Part shown: positions 13,773 to 21,670 of the stretch, piece after piece
How positions within the stretch are numbered: position 1 is the stretch's first letter
How the letters are laid out: each line of letters opens with the position of its first letter
From: JAVBSN01 sp031556525
GTDB lineage: Bacteria; Bacillota; Clostridia; Lachnospirales; Lachnospiraceae
Direction of reading: 5' to 3'
DNA length: 22,242 bases
NCBI GenBank assembly: GCA_031556525.1
Contig: JAVBSS010000020.1
Coordinates: forward strand, 1 to 22,242
Notes under the pieces: generated by a model
The model's database searches: none
Told to the model about the DNA's origin: nothing
The model's input: only the letters and a program-made list of their open reading frames with translations
Program-made: the position numbers and the translations under genes

Positions 13773-14816
13773 TTATAATAATTCAGGGGGATCCTCGTTT
13801 ATTTCCTTTACACTATATTCTTGAACCAAATCATCTAAAGCATTAAAAAAATCTTTCTTAAGTTGATGAGGCTTATCAGCTAATGGTAATATATTTGTAC
13901 CAATTAGTTTTAGTGCGATAACGGGATTGGATTTCAGTAATTTATTTAGAGACTCAATTTTTTCGTTAGTATAATTAATATCTATAACAGAAAATGCGTG
14001 GATTCGTTCGGTAAATTCATATAATGAAGATAATAATTTTCTGTCATCTGCTGGAAGATTAGTATTATTCCTATGAGATAATAAATCGTGTATTTTTTGC
14101 TCATCATCATACGCATGCATAATTTCTTCGGTATCTCTTAGTGTGTAAATTTTTAAATCCATTAAAGTGTTGTGTGTAAGAGCATATGCTTTATCTTTCT
14201 CTATTTTTTCAAGCCTATAAAGCGATAGCAAAATACAAAACAAAAAACCATAGCACGAAGTTTTTTTATCGTCTGAAAGTATTTTATCTATTTTATCACT
14301 TGATATCTCCATTAAAACAAATGAAAATCCGTTATTAAAAATCCATTTATTTTTTGGTGAGTTATCCAATAATTGTTTATCTAAAGTGTTATCATTATAT
14401 AAATCAAAATTTGAATTAATATAATTTGAAAGCTCTGAAGATGTAATGTTCAATTGATTCATTTTTGATTTTACAATTTCTTTATATTTACTTTCAATAG
14501 GGAGAACACGATAGAAATAATCTAAATTTAATTTCCATGCTTCGTTTTCCTGTTCTTCTTCAGAATATTCCATTGTAGTATCTTTTAGTAATGTATCTAT
14601 GGCTTCTGAAAATTCATTTTGATTATTTGACATTTTCCTAATGATTTCAATGAAATCTTCGCTATCTATTGTATTTAATTCGCCTTTTTCAAGCTTGGAA
14701 ATATAAGCTCCAGTCTTGTTTATAGCTTTTGCAAGATCAATAGCTTTAATCTTTCTGTATTGACGTAGATTTTTTAATGCTGATCCCATATTTTTTGTTA
14801 CTTTATATTTTGGCAT
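13773..14816 (-). CDS. XRE-family transcriptional regulator with large C-terminal domain
   Basis: Residues about 8-55 are a Cro/C1-type HTH: MGSALKNLRQYRKIKAIDLAKAINKTGAYISKLEKGEL has the usual helix 2-turn-helix 3 (DLAKAINKTGAYISKLE). The remaining 290 residues are helical, acidic and unlike any sensor domain I know. The ATG at 14816 (MPKYKVTK) is preferred, since GGAGG at the in-frame upstream ATG (14831) is its ribosome binding site. It faces away from the partition genes, with a strong promoter for the other strand about 125 bases off, so it may control the tub region. It is also a possible target for the ImmA-type peptidase, though they are 9 kb apart. Confidence 0.75.
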   Translation of the reverse strand: MPKYKVTKNMGSALKNLRQYRKIKAIDLAKAINKTGAYISKLEKGELNTIDSEDFIEIIRKMSNNQNEFSEAIDTLLKDTTMEYSEEEQENEAWKLNLDYFYRVLPIESKYKEIVKSKMNQLNITSSELSNYINSNFDLYNDNTLDKQLLDNSPKNKWIFNNGFSFVLMEISSDKIDKILSDDKKTSCYGFLFCILLSLYRLEKIEKDKAYALTHNTLMDLKIYTLRDTEEIMHAYDDEQKIHDLLSHRNNTNLPADDRKLLSSLYEFTERIHAFSVIDINYTNEKIESLNKLLKSNPVIALKLIGTNILPLADKPHQLKKDFFNALDDLVQEYSVKEINEDPPELL

Positions 14817-14940
14817 GTTAAAGACCTCCATTCATACTGTTAATTATATTATATTGCGTGATATAAGTCAATGAATAGTTGAATTAATTTAATGAAAAAA
14901 TAAATTATTTAAGAAATTAAATAAATGATTCAATAAAATG

Positions 14941-14969
14941 TTGACAAGCGATAATGTAAGTGCTATTAT
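14941..14969 (+). promoter_or_regulatory. Strong promoter reading into the partition region
   Basis: TTGACA (14941-14946) and TATTAT (14964-14969) are 17 bases apart, the best promoter in the window. The nearest ATG or TTG gene start is almost 300 bases on, so its transcript has a long leader holding the twin hairpins. Confidence 0.8.
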
Positions 14970-14996
14970 ATGATTATACTAAATGAATTACAAAAA

Positions 14997-15050
14997 AAGA
15001 AGCCGATGCTGTAACACCGACCTCTTTTGTGAATACTGTAATATTCACAA
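14997..15050. ncRNA. Twin hairpins sharing the loop CTGTAA
   Basis: Hairpin one: AAGAAGCCGATG (14997-15008) with CACCGACCTCTT (15015-15026); on the minus strand all 12 pairs form (three as G-U) and a T7 run follows, a good minus-strand terminator. Hairpin two: TTGTGAATA (15027-15035) with TATTCACAA (15042-15050), nine perfect pairs. Both have the same six-base loop CTGTAA. They begin about 25 bases after the promoter at 14941. They may be a regulatory leader, a small RNA, or a terminator for a minus-strand antisense RNA. Confidence 0.55.
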
Positions 15051-15189
15051 TATGTAATTATAATTGCACAGACTTAACTGCACATATGTAAATAAGCACT
15101 TCACATTATAGCAGAATCATTTGAAATTATCAAATTAAAAAGTCTATGAACGTCTCGTTCAGCAATTTTCACAACTTACAATTTAATAA

Positions 15190-15240
15190 ACAGAGAATAT
15201 ATATGTATCCATATATGTTTATTTTCTGTAACCATTTTTT
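15190..15240 (+). terminator. Imperfect hairpin and T-run before the 15261 gene
   Basis: ACAGA (15190-15194) with TCTGT (15225-15229) encloses ATATATG/CATATAT; TTTTTT follows at 15235-15240. It could end the leader RNA from the 14941 promoter, or attenuate the genes downstream. The rest of 15051-15260 holds GAACG-TCT-CGTTC, a small palindrome, and nothing else recognised. Confidence 0.4.
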
Positions 15241-15260
15241 AAGGAAAGGAGAAATTATTA

Positions 15261-15494
15261 TTGATTGATAAGGAAAATATCAAATTTCACTCAAAGACTT
15301 ACTACACATCAACTTATGGTGGTGTTATACCAGTGAAAATTCTTAGATTATTTGAAGACGAATGTGTTTTGGTCAAAACTGGTAAAGGTAATCCTTTTGT
15401 TCGAGCAATTAAACACGTACATAATACACAAGAAGAAGCAAAAAGACGTGGGCGTGATTGGGAACATGATGAGAGAAAGAGAAGAAAAAGATAA
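15261..15494 (+). CDS. Hypothetical basic protein, 77 aa
   Basis: A small protein with a beta-rich first half (YYTSTYGGVIPVKILRLF, ECVLVKTG) and a strongly basic, helical tail (EEAKRRGRDWEHDERKRRKR) suited to nucleic acid binding. It starts with TTG; AAGGAG lies nine bases upstream. It is the first gene on the + strand before tubR and might be an accessory DNA-binding factor of the partition region. No family is recognised. Confidence 0.55.
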   Translation: MIDKENIKFHSKTYYTSTYGGVIPVKILRLFEDECVLVKTGKGNPFVRAIKHVHNTQEEAKRRGRDWEHDERKRRKR

Positions 15495-15505
15495 ATAAAT
15501 GTTAG

Positions 15506-15545
15506 ATATGTGATGTGAAAACTTATATTTTTTTGCATTACATAT
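15506..15545. promoter_or_regulatory. Inverted repeat upstream of tubR
   Basis: ATATGTGATG (15506-15515) and CATTACATAT (15536-15545) match with one mismatch. ACTTATA-type words lie between and after them. TubR proteins bind sites before their own gene (tubC), so this is a possible operator or centromere piece, but no clear iteron array is seen. Confidence 0.35.
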
Positions 15546-15598
15546 CCAAGTTTATACAACTACTTATAAAGATATAAGAGAAAGGGGTAAATAATACA

Positions 15599-15868
15599 AT
15601 GAATAGTGAGTTAACAAGAACAGAATATGTGATTTTAAATATTTTAAAAAATGGTAAAGCAACAAATCACATGCAATCTATGACAATAGGTGAAATTTCA
15701 GAACAAGAAAAACGAAGTAAAACTAATACTTTATATAAACATATTTTAATTTTGCAAAAAAAAGGATATGTAGAAAAGGGTGCTAAGGTTGAACGAGCCT
15801 ATGGGTTCTATATAAATCAAGATGCACTAGCGTTGCTAGATAAATATTCTAATATGGAGGAATTGTAG
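15599..15868 (+). CDS. tubR: TubR-like winged-helix partition adaptor
   Basis: An 89-residue winged-helix protein: LTRTEYVILNILKNG, then SMTIGEISEQEKRSKTNTLYKHILILQKKGYVEKG (helix 2, recognition helix and start of the wing), and a wing strand AYGFYINQD. Size and position immediately before a tubulin-like gene identify it as TubR, the DNA-binding adaptor that coats the tubC centromere and links it to TubZ filaments. Its stop abuts the tubZ ATG. AAAGGGG precedes the ATG. By sequence alone it could be any MarR-like regulator; the neighbour decides. Confidence 0.75.
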   Translation: MNSELTRTEYVILNILKNGKATNHMQSMTIGEISEQEKRSKTNTLYKHILILQKKGYVEKGAKVERAYGFYINQDALALLDKYSNMEEL

Positions 15869-16927
15869 ATGAGTCAAATAATTAAAAAAAGATATGGATT
15901 TGTTGGTTTGGGAAGTATGGGAAGTAATGAAGCAAAGATTTTTTATGTAAATGGTTATCCTGTTATGGTTGGTAATACAGCACAATCGGATTTAGATAGT
16001 TTGGATCTACCAGATGATTGTAAGTATCATATTTTAAATGGGTATGGAAGTAGCAAAGATAGGAAGAAAGCAAAGCAACTATTAGCTGAAAATAATTATG
16101 AAAACTTTGATTTGCTTATTAATGAGATTGAGGAAAGGTTTAAGGATTGTAAAATTATTTTTCTTATAGCAAGTTCTGGTGGTGGTTCAGGAAGTGGGAT
16201 GTTACCAGCTATAGCACAAAGATTATTAAGTGAAACGGATAAGATTGTTTGTGTAATAACATGCACACCAGACGATAATGCAAGTCTAAAGGAATTTATG
16301 AACTGTTATGAGTTTTTTCAAGAATTGGAATCTATTGATAGTAGAGCTGCCACGTTCATAATAGACAACAATAAAAACCGAAATAAGTTTGTGTTGAATG
16401 AGCAGTTTGCTTGTTACTTAGATGCATTTCTTACATCTGAAACCAATTCTACACAAGGCGTTGTAGACAGAGCAGAAATCGAAAATGTACTGTCTCAAAA
16501 GGGAATGTGTATCATAAATAAATATGGTTCTGAAAATGCCACAACACAAACAGTTATTGAAAAGATTAGGGAAAATATATATGCACCTTTAGAAGATGAT
16601 GGTGTTGTTGCCAATATAGCATTGATACAGTCAAATAGTAAGGTACGTCTAAATGAGGTTGTAGATAATATTGGTAAACCATTAGCAACGTTTGAAGGAT
16701 TTGGGTTGGATGCATCAGTTTTGGCAGTATCGGGATTATCCCTATGTTATAAGAAATTGGATGAAATTAAAAAGAAAATTGATGAAAACAAAGATATCAT
16801 TAAGCGAAATTTAACAGCTACAAATGAACGTAGATTAACGGATAGTATTGACTTTTTAGGTGAAATTATAACTGAACAATCTAAAAATGAGAAAAAGAAA
16901 TCCACAAGAGATATGCTATTTATGTAA
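15869..16927 (+). CDS. tubZ: TubZ-like tubulin/FtsZ-family GTPase (type III partition)
   Basis: TubZ forms cytoplasmic GTP-dependent filaments that pull plasmid copies apart. The N-terminus has YGFVGLGSMGSNEA, the first nucleotide loop. The tubulin signature is SSGGGSGSG at residues 102-110. The catalytic T7 loop appears as GVVDRAEIENVL with Asp200 and Glu203 in the places of the two acidic residues of NxDxxD. The C-terminus ends in a charged, lysine-rich tail (NEKKKSTRD), where TubZ contacts TubR. At 352 residues it is somewhat shorter than many TubZ proteins (about 400-480) and comparable to phage PhuZ or FtsZ. It is fused head to tail with tubR. Confidence 0.9.
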   Translation: MSQIIKKRYGFVGLGSMGSNEAKIFYVNGYPVMVGNTAQSDLDSLDLPDDCKYHILNGYGSSKDRKKAKQLLAENNYENFDLLINEIEERFKDCKIIFLIASSGGGSGSGMLPAIAQRLLSETDKIVCVITCTPDDNASLKEFMNCYEFFQELESIDSRAATFIIDNNKNRNKFVLNEQFACYLDAFLTSETNSTQGVVDRAEIENVLSQKGMCIINKYGSENATTQTVIEKIRENIYAPLEDDGVVANIALIQSNSKVRLNEVVDNIGKPLATFEGFGLDASVLAVSGLSLCYKKLDEIKKKIDENKDIIKRNLTATNERRLTDSIDFLGEIITEQSKNEKKKSTRDMLFM

Positions 16928-16985
16928 TGTAATCAGAGTTTATACAGTAAAAAAAGAGAAAGTAAGAGTATATCAACTAATATAT

Positions 16986-17012
16986 GTTATAAATCCATTC
17001 ATTATTTATAAC
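16986..17012. repeat. Perfect 9-9-9 inverted repeat
   Basis: GTTATAAAT (16986-16994), nine bases, ATTTATAAC (17004-17012). It lies between tubZ and the next gene, about 65 bases before its ATG, and has no T-run, so an operator is more likely than a terminator. Confidence 0.45.
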
Positions 17013-17075
17013 AAGAAATATTAAGAAGAATTAAGAGAATAATTAAATAAGAAAAGTATATGGAGGAAATGATTT

Positions 17076-17672
17076 ATGGTAAATAAACAGGAAGCAAAAC
17101 GTTTTAAGGAAGTTATGAAAAAAGGGTTGTGGCGTGAAAGATATTATATGGTAAGGGAAAAATATTTTACAGAAAATAGTTTGATTGAAGATGGAGAATG
17201 TAGAAACTTTATAATTCAAGCTGCTTTAACAGATAACGCTAGTTTGGTAAGACGTGAGGCTGTTAGAACTTGTAATGTTTTAAATATCACTTCAAAGGGA
17301 CAAATAATCAGATTAAGAAAGATGCCTAATTTAAATAAGATGTTACATATAAAACCTAAACATATGCAAGAAATATTATTTCAGTCATGTATAAAGGTAG
17401 GTATTCCAATGTATCCAAGGAATCGTAAGTTGAATGATGATGAATTAATGCTAGTATCAAAGAAATTTGAAGAAGATTATCCAGTGTTTTATGACAAGGT
17501 TGACGGAAGAACAACAAAAAATAGCGCTGGTAACATTTCAAGAAAGAAAAATAAAGCAATTTATTATATGATTCAAAACGCATTTGAGCAAACTACTACG
17601 GAACGAATTGAACAATTTTATAAGCATCATAAAGAATACAAAGTTAATGAAAGTCAAGATAGGGTGAAATAA
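17076..17672 (+). CDS. Hypothetical basic protein, 198 aa
   Basis: A lysine- and arginine-rich soluble protein. Residues about 40-70 (FIIQAALTDNASLVRREAVRTCNVLN) look like one HEAT-type helical hairpin; the end is helical. No family is recognised. GGAGG lies before the ATG. It follows tubZ by 148 bases and leads a run of closely packed genes (4- and 19-base gaps), so it may belong to the same maintenance region. It does not resemble TubY, which has a MerR-like start and a long coiled coil. Confidence 0.6.
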   Translation: MVNKQEAKRFKEVMKKGLWRERYYMVREKYFTENSLIEDGECRNFIIQAALTDNASLVRREAVRTCNVLNITSKGQIIRLRKMPNLNKMLHIKPKHMQEILFQSCIKVGIPMYPRNRKLNDDELMLVSKKFEEDYPVFYDKVDGRTTKNSAGNISRKKNKAIYYMIQNAFEQTTTERIEQFYKHHKEYKVNESQDRVK

Positions 17673-17676
17673 ATAT

Positions 17677-17976
17677 ATGTCATACGGTAGAGTTTATATT
17701 AGTAATCTTCGCAATAAAGTTACAGTGCTATTTGACGAACTTAAGAAAGATAATCAGCTAAGAGAGGACAAGTTCGTTGAAGCATTCCAAAAGAAGTATC
17801 CTAAGGATTATGCGATGCTTAAATATGAATGGGAATTTAAGGTGCATGAGTTCAAGAAAAATAGAAAAGGACAACCTAGACCACATCCAATTAGACCAGA
17901 AAAGATATTAAGTAATATGTATAGAAATTATTACTTTCAGTTAATTAAGAAACCAGCAAACAGAAAAGAGAAATAA
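17677..17976 (+). CDS. Hypothetical basic protein, 99 aa
   Basis: Helical and basic, with FVEAFQKKYPKDYAMLKYEWEFKVHEFKKNRKG in the middle and a proline-rich turn (QPRPHPIRPEK) before a last helix. No family is recognised. Four bases separate it from the previous gene, and AGGGTG upstream is a fair binding site. Probably co-transcribed with both neighbours. Confidence 0.6.
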   Translation: MSYGRVYISNLRNKVTVLFDELKKDNQLREDKFVEAFQKKYPKDYAMLKYEWEFKVHEFKKNRKGQPRPHPIRPEKILSNMYRNYYFQLIKKPANRKEK

Positions 17977-17995
17977 GTATATTAAGGAGAATGTT

Positions 17996-18982
17996 ATGGA
18001 TAAAAAGATTAAGTTGATATATTCGGAGAAATACAATCAGTTTTATAGTGTTTTAAGAGTAGATGAAGATGTTGGTGTCTACTACATAAAGCTAACGAAA
18101 AACCATTATGACAAAGCAATTAAGAGACGAGAGATACTTCGTATAGAGCAAAATAGTAATTATATATATTGTGTAATGTACGATGTTAATATCACTTCTG
18201 AACAACATTTTATAAGGATTATGGATAGTAATATAAATGTTCAATCCAAGATAGGCGAATTAAAGAATTTCAAAAAAAATATGTTGATAGATTCAGAAAT
18301 AGCAATGCAAAGGCTAAAGGAATTATCAGAATGCATAGAAAATCTTAATGAAGATGATGAAATGAAGAAATTGCAAAGGGTAGCATTAGAGTTATATACA
18401 AGTATTACACCACAACAAATTATTACTGACAATAAGAGTACATATGTTGATCAAATGATACCTAGTGATATAAAGAAAATGGCGTTATCAAAAAGATTAT
18501 TTGTAGAGCGTTCGGATGATTATTATGGCAATAAAGAACATAGGCATCCATCTACAAAAGCAGATAGGTTAGTAAAGCAAGAAAGGTATCCTTGTGGGTT
18601 TATTATCAAAGATAGGTATGGGGTTGTAATTGCTGGTAATAAGTATGATTTGTCTTTAGAAAATGCCATCGAGTTTATAAAATATTATGTGCCAACAGCA
18701 AATACTAATTACCATAAGAAATTGTACTTAGTACCTATGTCGTTGAGGAAGAAACGTCAATTAGCAATATGCTATGACATTCTTAAAAAGCGTGGGCTCT
18801 ATTGTAAAAATGAACACAATTACTATTTTTGGGTGTTGGATAGGAATAATAAGGTTATAGCTGGTGGTCAAAATGGTTTTGGCTTTAAGTGGTTGCTTAA
18901 ATATTGTAATCGTTTAAATACACAAAAGCTACAAAAGGATAAAGTAGAAGCTATAAATAACAAACGGAGAATTAATAGATAG
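17996..18982 (+). CDS. Hypothetical protein with a duplicated C-terminal module, 328 aa
   Basis: Three parts are visible: a beta-rich N-terminus (1-75), a helical middle (85-150) and a C-terminal half with two related units. Unit one (about 201-231) reads GFIIKDRYGVVIAG followed by a helix; unit two (about 277-304) reads YFWVLDRNNKVIAGG followed by a similar helix. The shared pattern is F-x-x-x-D-R-x-x-x-V-I-A-G, a strand-turn-strand-helix. The family is not recognised; the repeats look like small binding domains. AAGGAG precedes the ATG. It is one of the longer genes of the run after tubZ. Confidence 0.6.
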   Translation: MDKKIKLIYSEKYNQFYSVLRVDEDVGVYYIKLTKNHYDKAIKRREILRIEQNSNYIYCVMYDVNITSEQHFIRIMDSNINVQSKIGELKNFKKNMLIDSEIAMQRLKELSECIENLNEDDEMKKLQRVALELYTSITPQQIITDNKSTYVDQMIPSDIKKMALSKRLFVERSDDYYGNKEHRHPSTKADRLVKQERYPCGFIIKDRYGVVIAGNKYDLSLENAIEFIKYYVPTANTNYHKKLYLVPMSLRKKRQLAICYDILKKRGLYCKNEHNYYFWVLDRNNKVIAGGQNGFGFKWLLKYCNRLNTQKLQKDKVEAINNKRRINR

Positions 18983-19006
18983 GTACAGAAAATGGAGGAA
19001 AAGAAT

Positions 19007-19177
19007 ATGAATAATCAAAATAAGGAACAGGATTTAATGGATTTATTAATGCAAGCTGGAAAATTTGTAGATTATGCATCTGAACAAAAAAAGGCATGGG
19101 ACGAAGCAACTAAAAACATTAGTGATAAATTAATTTTAAATGTAGATAAAAATAAAAATGAGAAAGTTGAGGATTAA
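19007..19177 (+). CDS. Small acidic helical protein, 56 aa
   Basis: A short helical protein starting MNNQNKEQDLMDLLMQAGKF. The ATG at 19007 is preferred to that at 18992 because GGAGG (18994-18998) overlaps the upstream one and sits eight bases before this one. It lies four bases before the cold-shock gene. No family is recognised. Confidence 0.5.
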   Translation: MNNQNKEQDLMDLLMQAGKFVDYASEQKKAWDEATKNISDKLILNVDKNKNEKVED

Positions 19178-19180
19178 GAA

Positions 19181-19396
19181 ATGGTAGGACAAGTAAAGTG
19201 GTTTAATACGCAAAAAGGATATGGGTTCATAATAGGCGAGGATGGAGAAGAATATTTTGTACATTATAGCACAATTATTCTAGACGGATTCAAACGCTTA
19301 GAGGATGGACAGAAGGTTGAGTTTGATATTTCTGAGAGTGATAAAGGTAAAATTGCAGTTAATGTATTAGCAATATCGGATTATACAACTAAATAA
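19181..19396 (+). CDS. Cold-shock-domain protein (Csp family)
   Basis: A complete 71-residue cold-shock domain: VKWFNTQKGYGFI holds RNP1 (KGYGFI), EEYFVHYS holds RNP2, and strands VEFDISESDKGKIAVNVLAI close the barrel. Such proteins bind single-stranded RNA or DNA and melt secondary structure. Copies on phages and plasmids are usual. There is no strong AGGAGG (the site is AGTTGAGG), so translation may be coupled to the small gene four bases upstream. It could act on the structured leaders found elsewhere in the element. Confidence 0.9.
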   Translation: MVGQVKWFNTQKGYGFIIGEDGEEYFVHYSTIILDGFKRLEDGQKVEFDISESDKGKIAVNVLAISDYTTK

Positions 19397-19430
19397 GTTA
19401 TTTAATTTTCTGAATGGAGAATTATATATA

Positions 19431-19506
19431 GATGGAACTCCTGATATGGTATAGCTCATATCCCATCAAAAACTACTAACCAAGAATCAATGAAATGTTG
19501 GTTCTT
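19431..19506 (+). promoter_or_regulatory. Structured leader upstream of the 19532 gene
   Basis: GATGG (19431-19435) pairs with CCATC (19463-19467) and stacks on GATATG/CATATC (19443-19448, 19457-19462). Then AACCAA (19478-19483) can pair with TTGGTT (19498-19503), and the overlapping AAGAA (19482-19486) with TTCTT (19502-19506), so only one can form fully unless a pseudoknot arises. A 15-codon frame starting MELLIWYSSY lies at 19432-19479. It looks like an attenuator or a leader peptide. Confidence 0.35.
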
Positions 19507-19531
19507 CACATAAAGAAAGTTGAGGAACTAG

Positions 19532-19930
19532 ATGAATAAGAAGGAAACAGTTGATAAGATTATGGAGGAATATGTAGACTTTGAGCTGAATCAACAAATG
19601 GTTGAGGATATGTATGATGGGGCAATTGAATGTAATGTTCCAGAAGAAATAATTTATCCCGGAATGAAGTATCAATTAAATGAATTTCTTGGTGTAAAAG
19701 ATGAAACGGTGGTTAATGAAGTTGGTCAAAGCTTTATAGATTATTCTATAAACGATAGAAAGATGAATAATGAACCATGTTCCAAAGAGCATATAAAGAA
19801 AGTAATCGCAGAAGAAATTGTAGAAGACGGCATTGATAAGATATCAGAGGAATGTAATAGTTTACAACCTGATATTAAAGTGGCTATTAAAAATAGCATG
19901 AAAAAACACGTAGAGGAATGCAATAAGTAA
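19532..19930 (+). CDS. Hypothetical acidic protein, 132 aa
   Basis: Acidic and mostly helical, with several Glu/Asp-rich helices (TVDKIMEEYVDFELNQQMVEDM, KKVIAEEIVEDGID) and four cysteines, two near the end. The family is not recognised. Its acid charge and abundance of helices would suit a protein mimic of DNA or a small inhibitor, but this is only composition. AGTTGAGG precedes the ATG. It follows the structured leader and is separated from the next gene by a hairpin. Confidence 0.55.
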   Translation: MNKKETVDKIMEEYVDFELNQQMVEDMYDGAIECNVPEEIIYPGMKYQLNEFLGVKDETVVNEVGQSFIDYSINDRKMNNEPCSKEHIKKVIAEEIVEDGIDKISEECNSLQPDIKVAIKNSMKKHVEECNK

Positions 19931-19952
19931 TGTGATTAAGTTAATAAGTTAA

Positions 19953-19982
19953 ATATGGCGGTGCATATTGTACCGCCTATAT
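19953..19982 (+). repeat. GC hairpin between genes
   Basis: GGCGGT (19957-19962) pairs with ACCGCC (19972-19977), and flanking ATAT/ATAT can extend it with a bulge. No T-run follows; a ribosome binding site comes soon after, so it may stabilise mRNA ends or tune the next gene. Confidence 0.4.
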
Positions 19983-20005
19983 GAAAGAAGGAGAGTATAA
20001 TTATT

Positions 20006-20338
20006 ATGGATAAATCAGAAAATGCAAAGAAGATACTAAATAATTTTATAAATAGATACAAAGATTATGCAATTGACATTTATTTAAGTAATATAAACTC
20101 AGATGTAATATTGGGAAATTTTCTTATGCCAACTGAACGTAATTTCGGTTTGTCTGAAGAAGGTGAGTATATTATTGAGTGGAATGATAAAAATAGCAAA
20201 ATCAGAATATCATATAGTGAAATTGCAGCTTGTTATGAGGAAAGAGATGAATATAACAGTCATACAATTCATGTGATTATGAGAAATGGAATTAAAATAG
20301 ATATTGAGTGTTGTGGTATGAGATTGCTACATATGTAA
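20006..20338 (+). CDS. Hypothetical protein, 110 aa
   Basis: Helical start (AKKILNNFINRYKDYAIDIYL) followed by a beta-rich body with alternating strands (YIIEWNDKNSKIRISYSEI, TIHVIMRNGIKIDIECC). No family is recognised. AAGGAGAG precedes the ATG. The gene ends two bases before the AGGAGG of the helicase gene and is probably coupled to it. Confidence 0.6.
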   Translation: MDKSENAKKILNNFINRYKDYAIDIYLSNINSDVILGNFLMPTERNFGLSEEGEYIIEWNDKNSKIRISYSEIAACYEERDEYNSHTIHVIMRNGIKIDIECCGMRLLHM

Positions 20339-20354
20339 TAGGAGGAAATAGGTT

Positions 20355-21572
20355 ATAGGCAAGATTATAGTGGTGGATTCACTTATGGGATCAGGGAAAA
20401 CAACTTGGAGCATTCAACATATAAATGAAAGTATATTTGAAAATTTTTTGTATATCACACCGTTTTTAGATGAGGTTGATAGAATTATCAAAAATACAAA
20501 AAGAGAATTTAACCAACCAATTAATAAAGGGAATGGAAAGTTAGATTCAATTAATGAGCTTTTAGCATGTCAAGAAGATATAGCATCAACGCATGAACTA
20601 TTTAAGCATTTAGATGAAGAAAGTCGAGAAAATATAAAAAATGGAAACTATACATTGATTTTGGATGAAGTTTTAAATGTAATAGAACCTTACAATGTAC
20701 AAAGTGATGATTTGAGATTATTAAAGGAAAGTGGTTGCGTTACTATCGAGGATGGTTTTGTTGTTTGGAATAAAGAAAAACTCAATTATGATACTAAATA
20801 TAATGAAATAAAGAGATTAGCAGATAATAGAAGTTTAGTGTGTGTTAATAATAAATTATTGCTATGGAGATATCCACCAGAAATATTTGAATTATTTGAT
20901 AAGGTATATATTTTGACGTATTTGTTTGAAGCAAGTGTATTAAAGAATTATTTCGATTTATATAAAATTATATATGAACAAAAGAGTATTGTTGAAAATG
21001 AGGGAAATTATCAGCTTAGTAACTATTATGTGCCTGATACAACAGCATATATTGATAAAATAAATATTTATAATGGGAAACTTAATGATAATATTTATCA
21101 AAAATCAAATGGGTTATCAGCTACATGGTTTAAGTCGAAAACTAACCAAGATAAAATATATCAAATAAAGAGAAATTTATATAATTATTTTAGTAATATT
21201 ATTGTTGCTAAAGCAGATACGATTATGTGGACAACGTTTAAGGACTATAGAAATAAGCTAAAAGGAAAAGGGTATTCAAATGGATTTTTAAGTTATAATT
21301 GCCGTTCCACTAATGAATATGCTGATAAATACAATTTGGCTTATTGTGTGAATGTGTATTTACATCCCGCTATTAAACAATTTTTCTTGCAACGAGGAAT
21401 AGATATTAATGAAGACTTGTATGGGTTATCTGAAATGATCCAATGGATATGGAGAAGTAGATTGCGTAAAAATGATAGTGTTAATATATATATTCCATCA
21501 ATTAGGATGAGAGAATTATTAATTGATTGGTTGAATATGAGCTTGGCTTATCAAAATAAAATTGCAAGTTAG
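20355..21572 (+). CDS. Phage-type helicase/ATPase with probable ATA start
   Basis: A P-loop NTPase of the superfamily 2 helicase kind. With the start proposed here it begins MGKIIVVDSLMGSGKTTW (Walker A, GSGKTT at 12-17); Walker B LDEV is at about 103-106; a late WIWRSRLR looks like the arginine-finger motif. I recall similar single-gene helicases of about 400 residues from Clostridial and Bacillus phages. AGGAGG (20340-20345) is nine bases before an in-frame ATA at 20355; a stop lies two codons upstream of that and the first GTG (20370) would put the binding site 24 bases away. ATA is therefore the best start. Confidence 0.75.
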   Translation: MGKIIVVDSLMGSGKTTWSIQHINESIFENFLYITPFLDEVDRIIKNTKREFNQPINKGNGKLDSINELLACQEDIASTHELFKHLDEESRENIKNGNYTLILDEVLNVIEPYNVQSDDLRLLKESGCVTIEDGFVVWNKEKLNYDTKYNEIKRLADNRSLVCVNNKLLLWRYPPEIFELFDKVYILTYLFEASVLKNYFDLYKIIYEQKSIVENEGNYQLSNYYVPDTTAYIDKINIYNGKLNDNIYQKSNGLSATWFKSKTNQDKIYQIKRNLYNYFSNIIVAKADTIMWTTFKDYRNKLKGKGYSNGFLSYNCRSTNEYADKYNLAYCVNVYLHPAIKQFFLQRGIDINEDLYGLSEMIQWIWRSRLRKNDSVNIYIPSIRMRELLIDWLNMSLAYQNKIAS

Positions 21573-21670
21573 GAAATTGACCTTCCTAAAAAGTTTTTAA
21601 AATGCAGTAAAATCAAGGGTTGTAGAGTAAAATCGTTAAAGAGAGAATGGTAAAAAATAAAAAGATTTAT
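21573..21670. other. Short AT-rich spacer after the helicase gene
   Basis: AGGAAATTGACCTTCCT just after the stop is a small hairpin (AGGAA/TTCCT) without a good T-run. Nothing else is seen. With the structured patch that follows, about 366 bases lack a clear gene. Confidence 0.3.

Noticed and set aside
15152..15164. GAACG-TCT-CGTTC as a LexA (SOS) box
   Set aside because: The Firmicute box needs GAAC and GTTC four bases apart; here they are five apart, so it is only a small palindrome.
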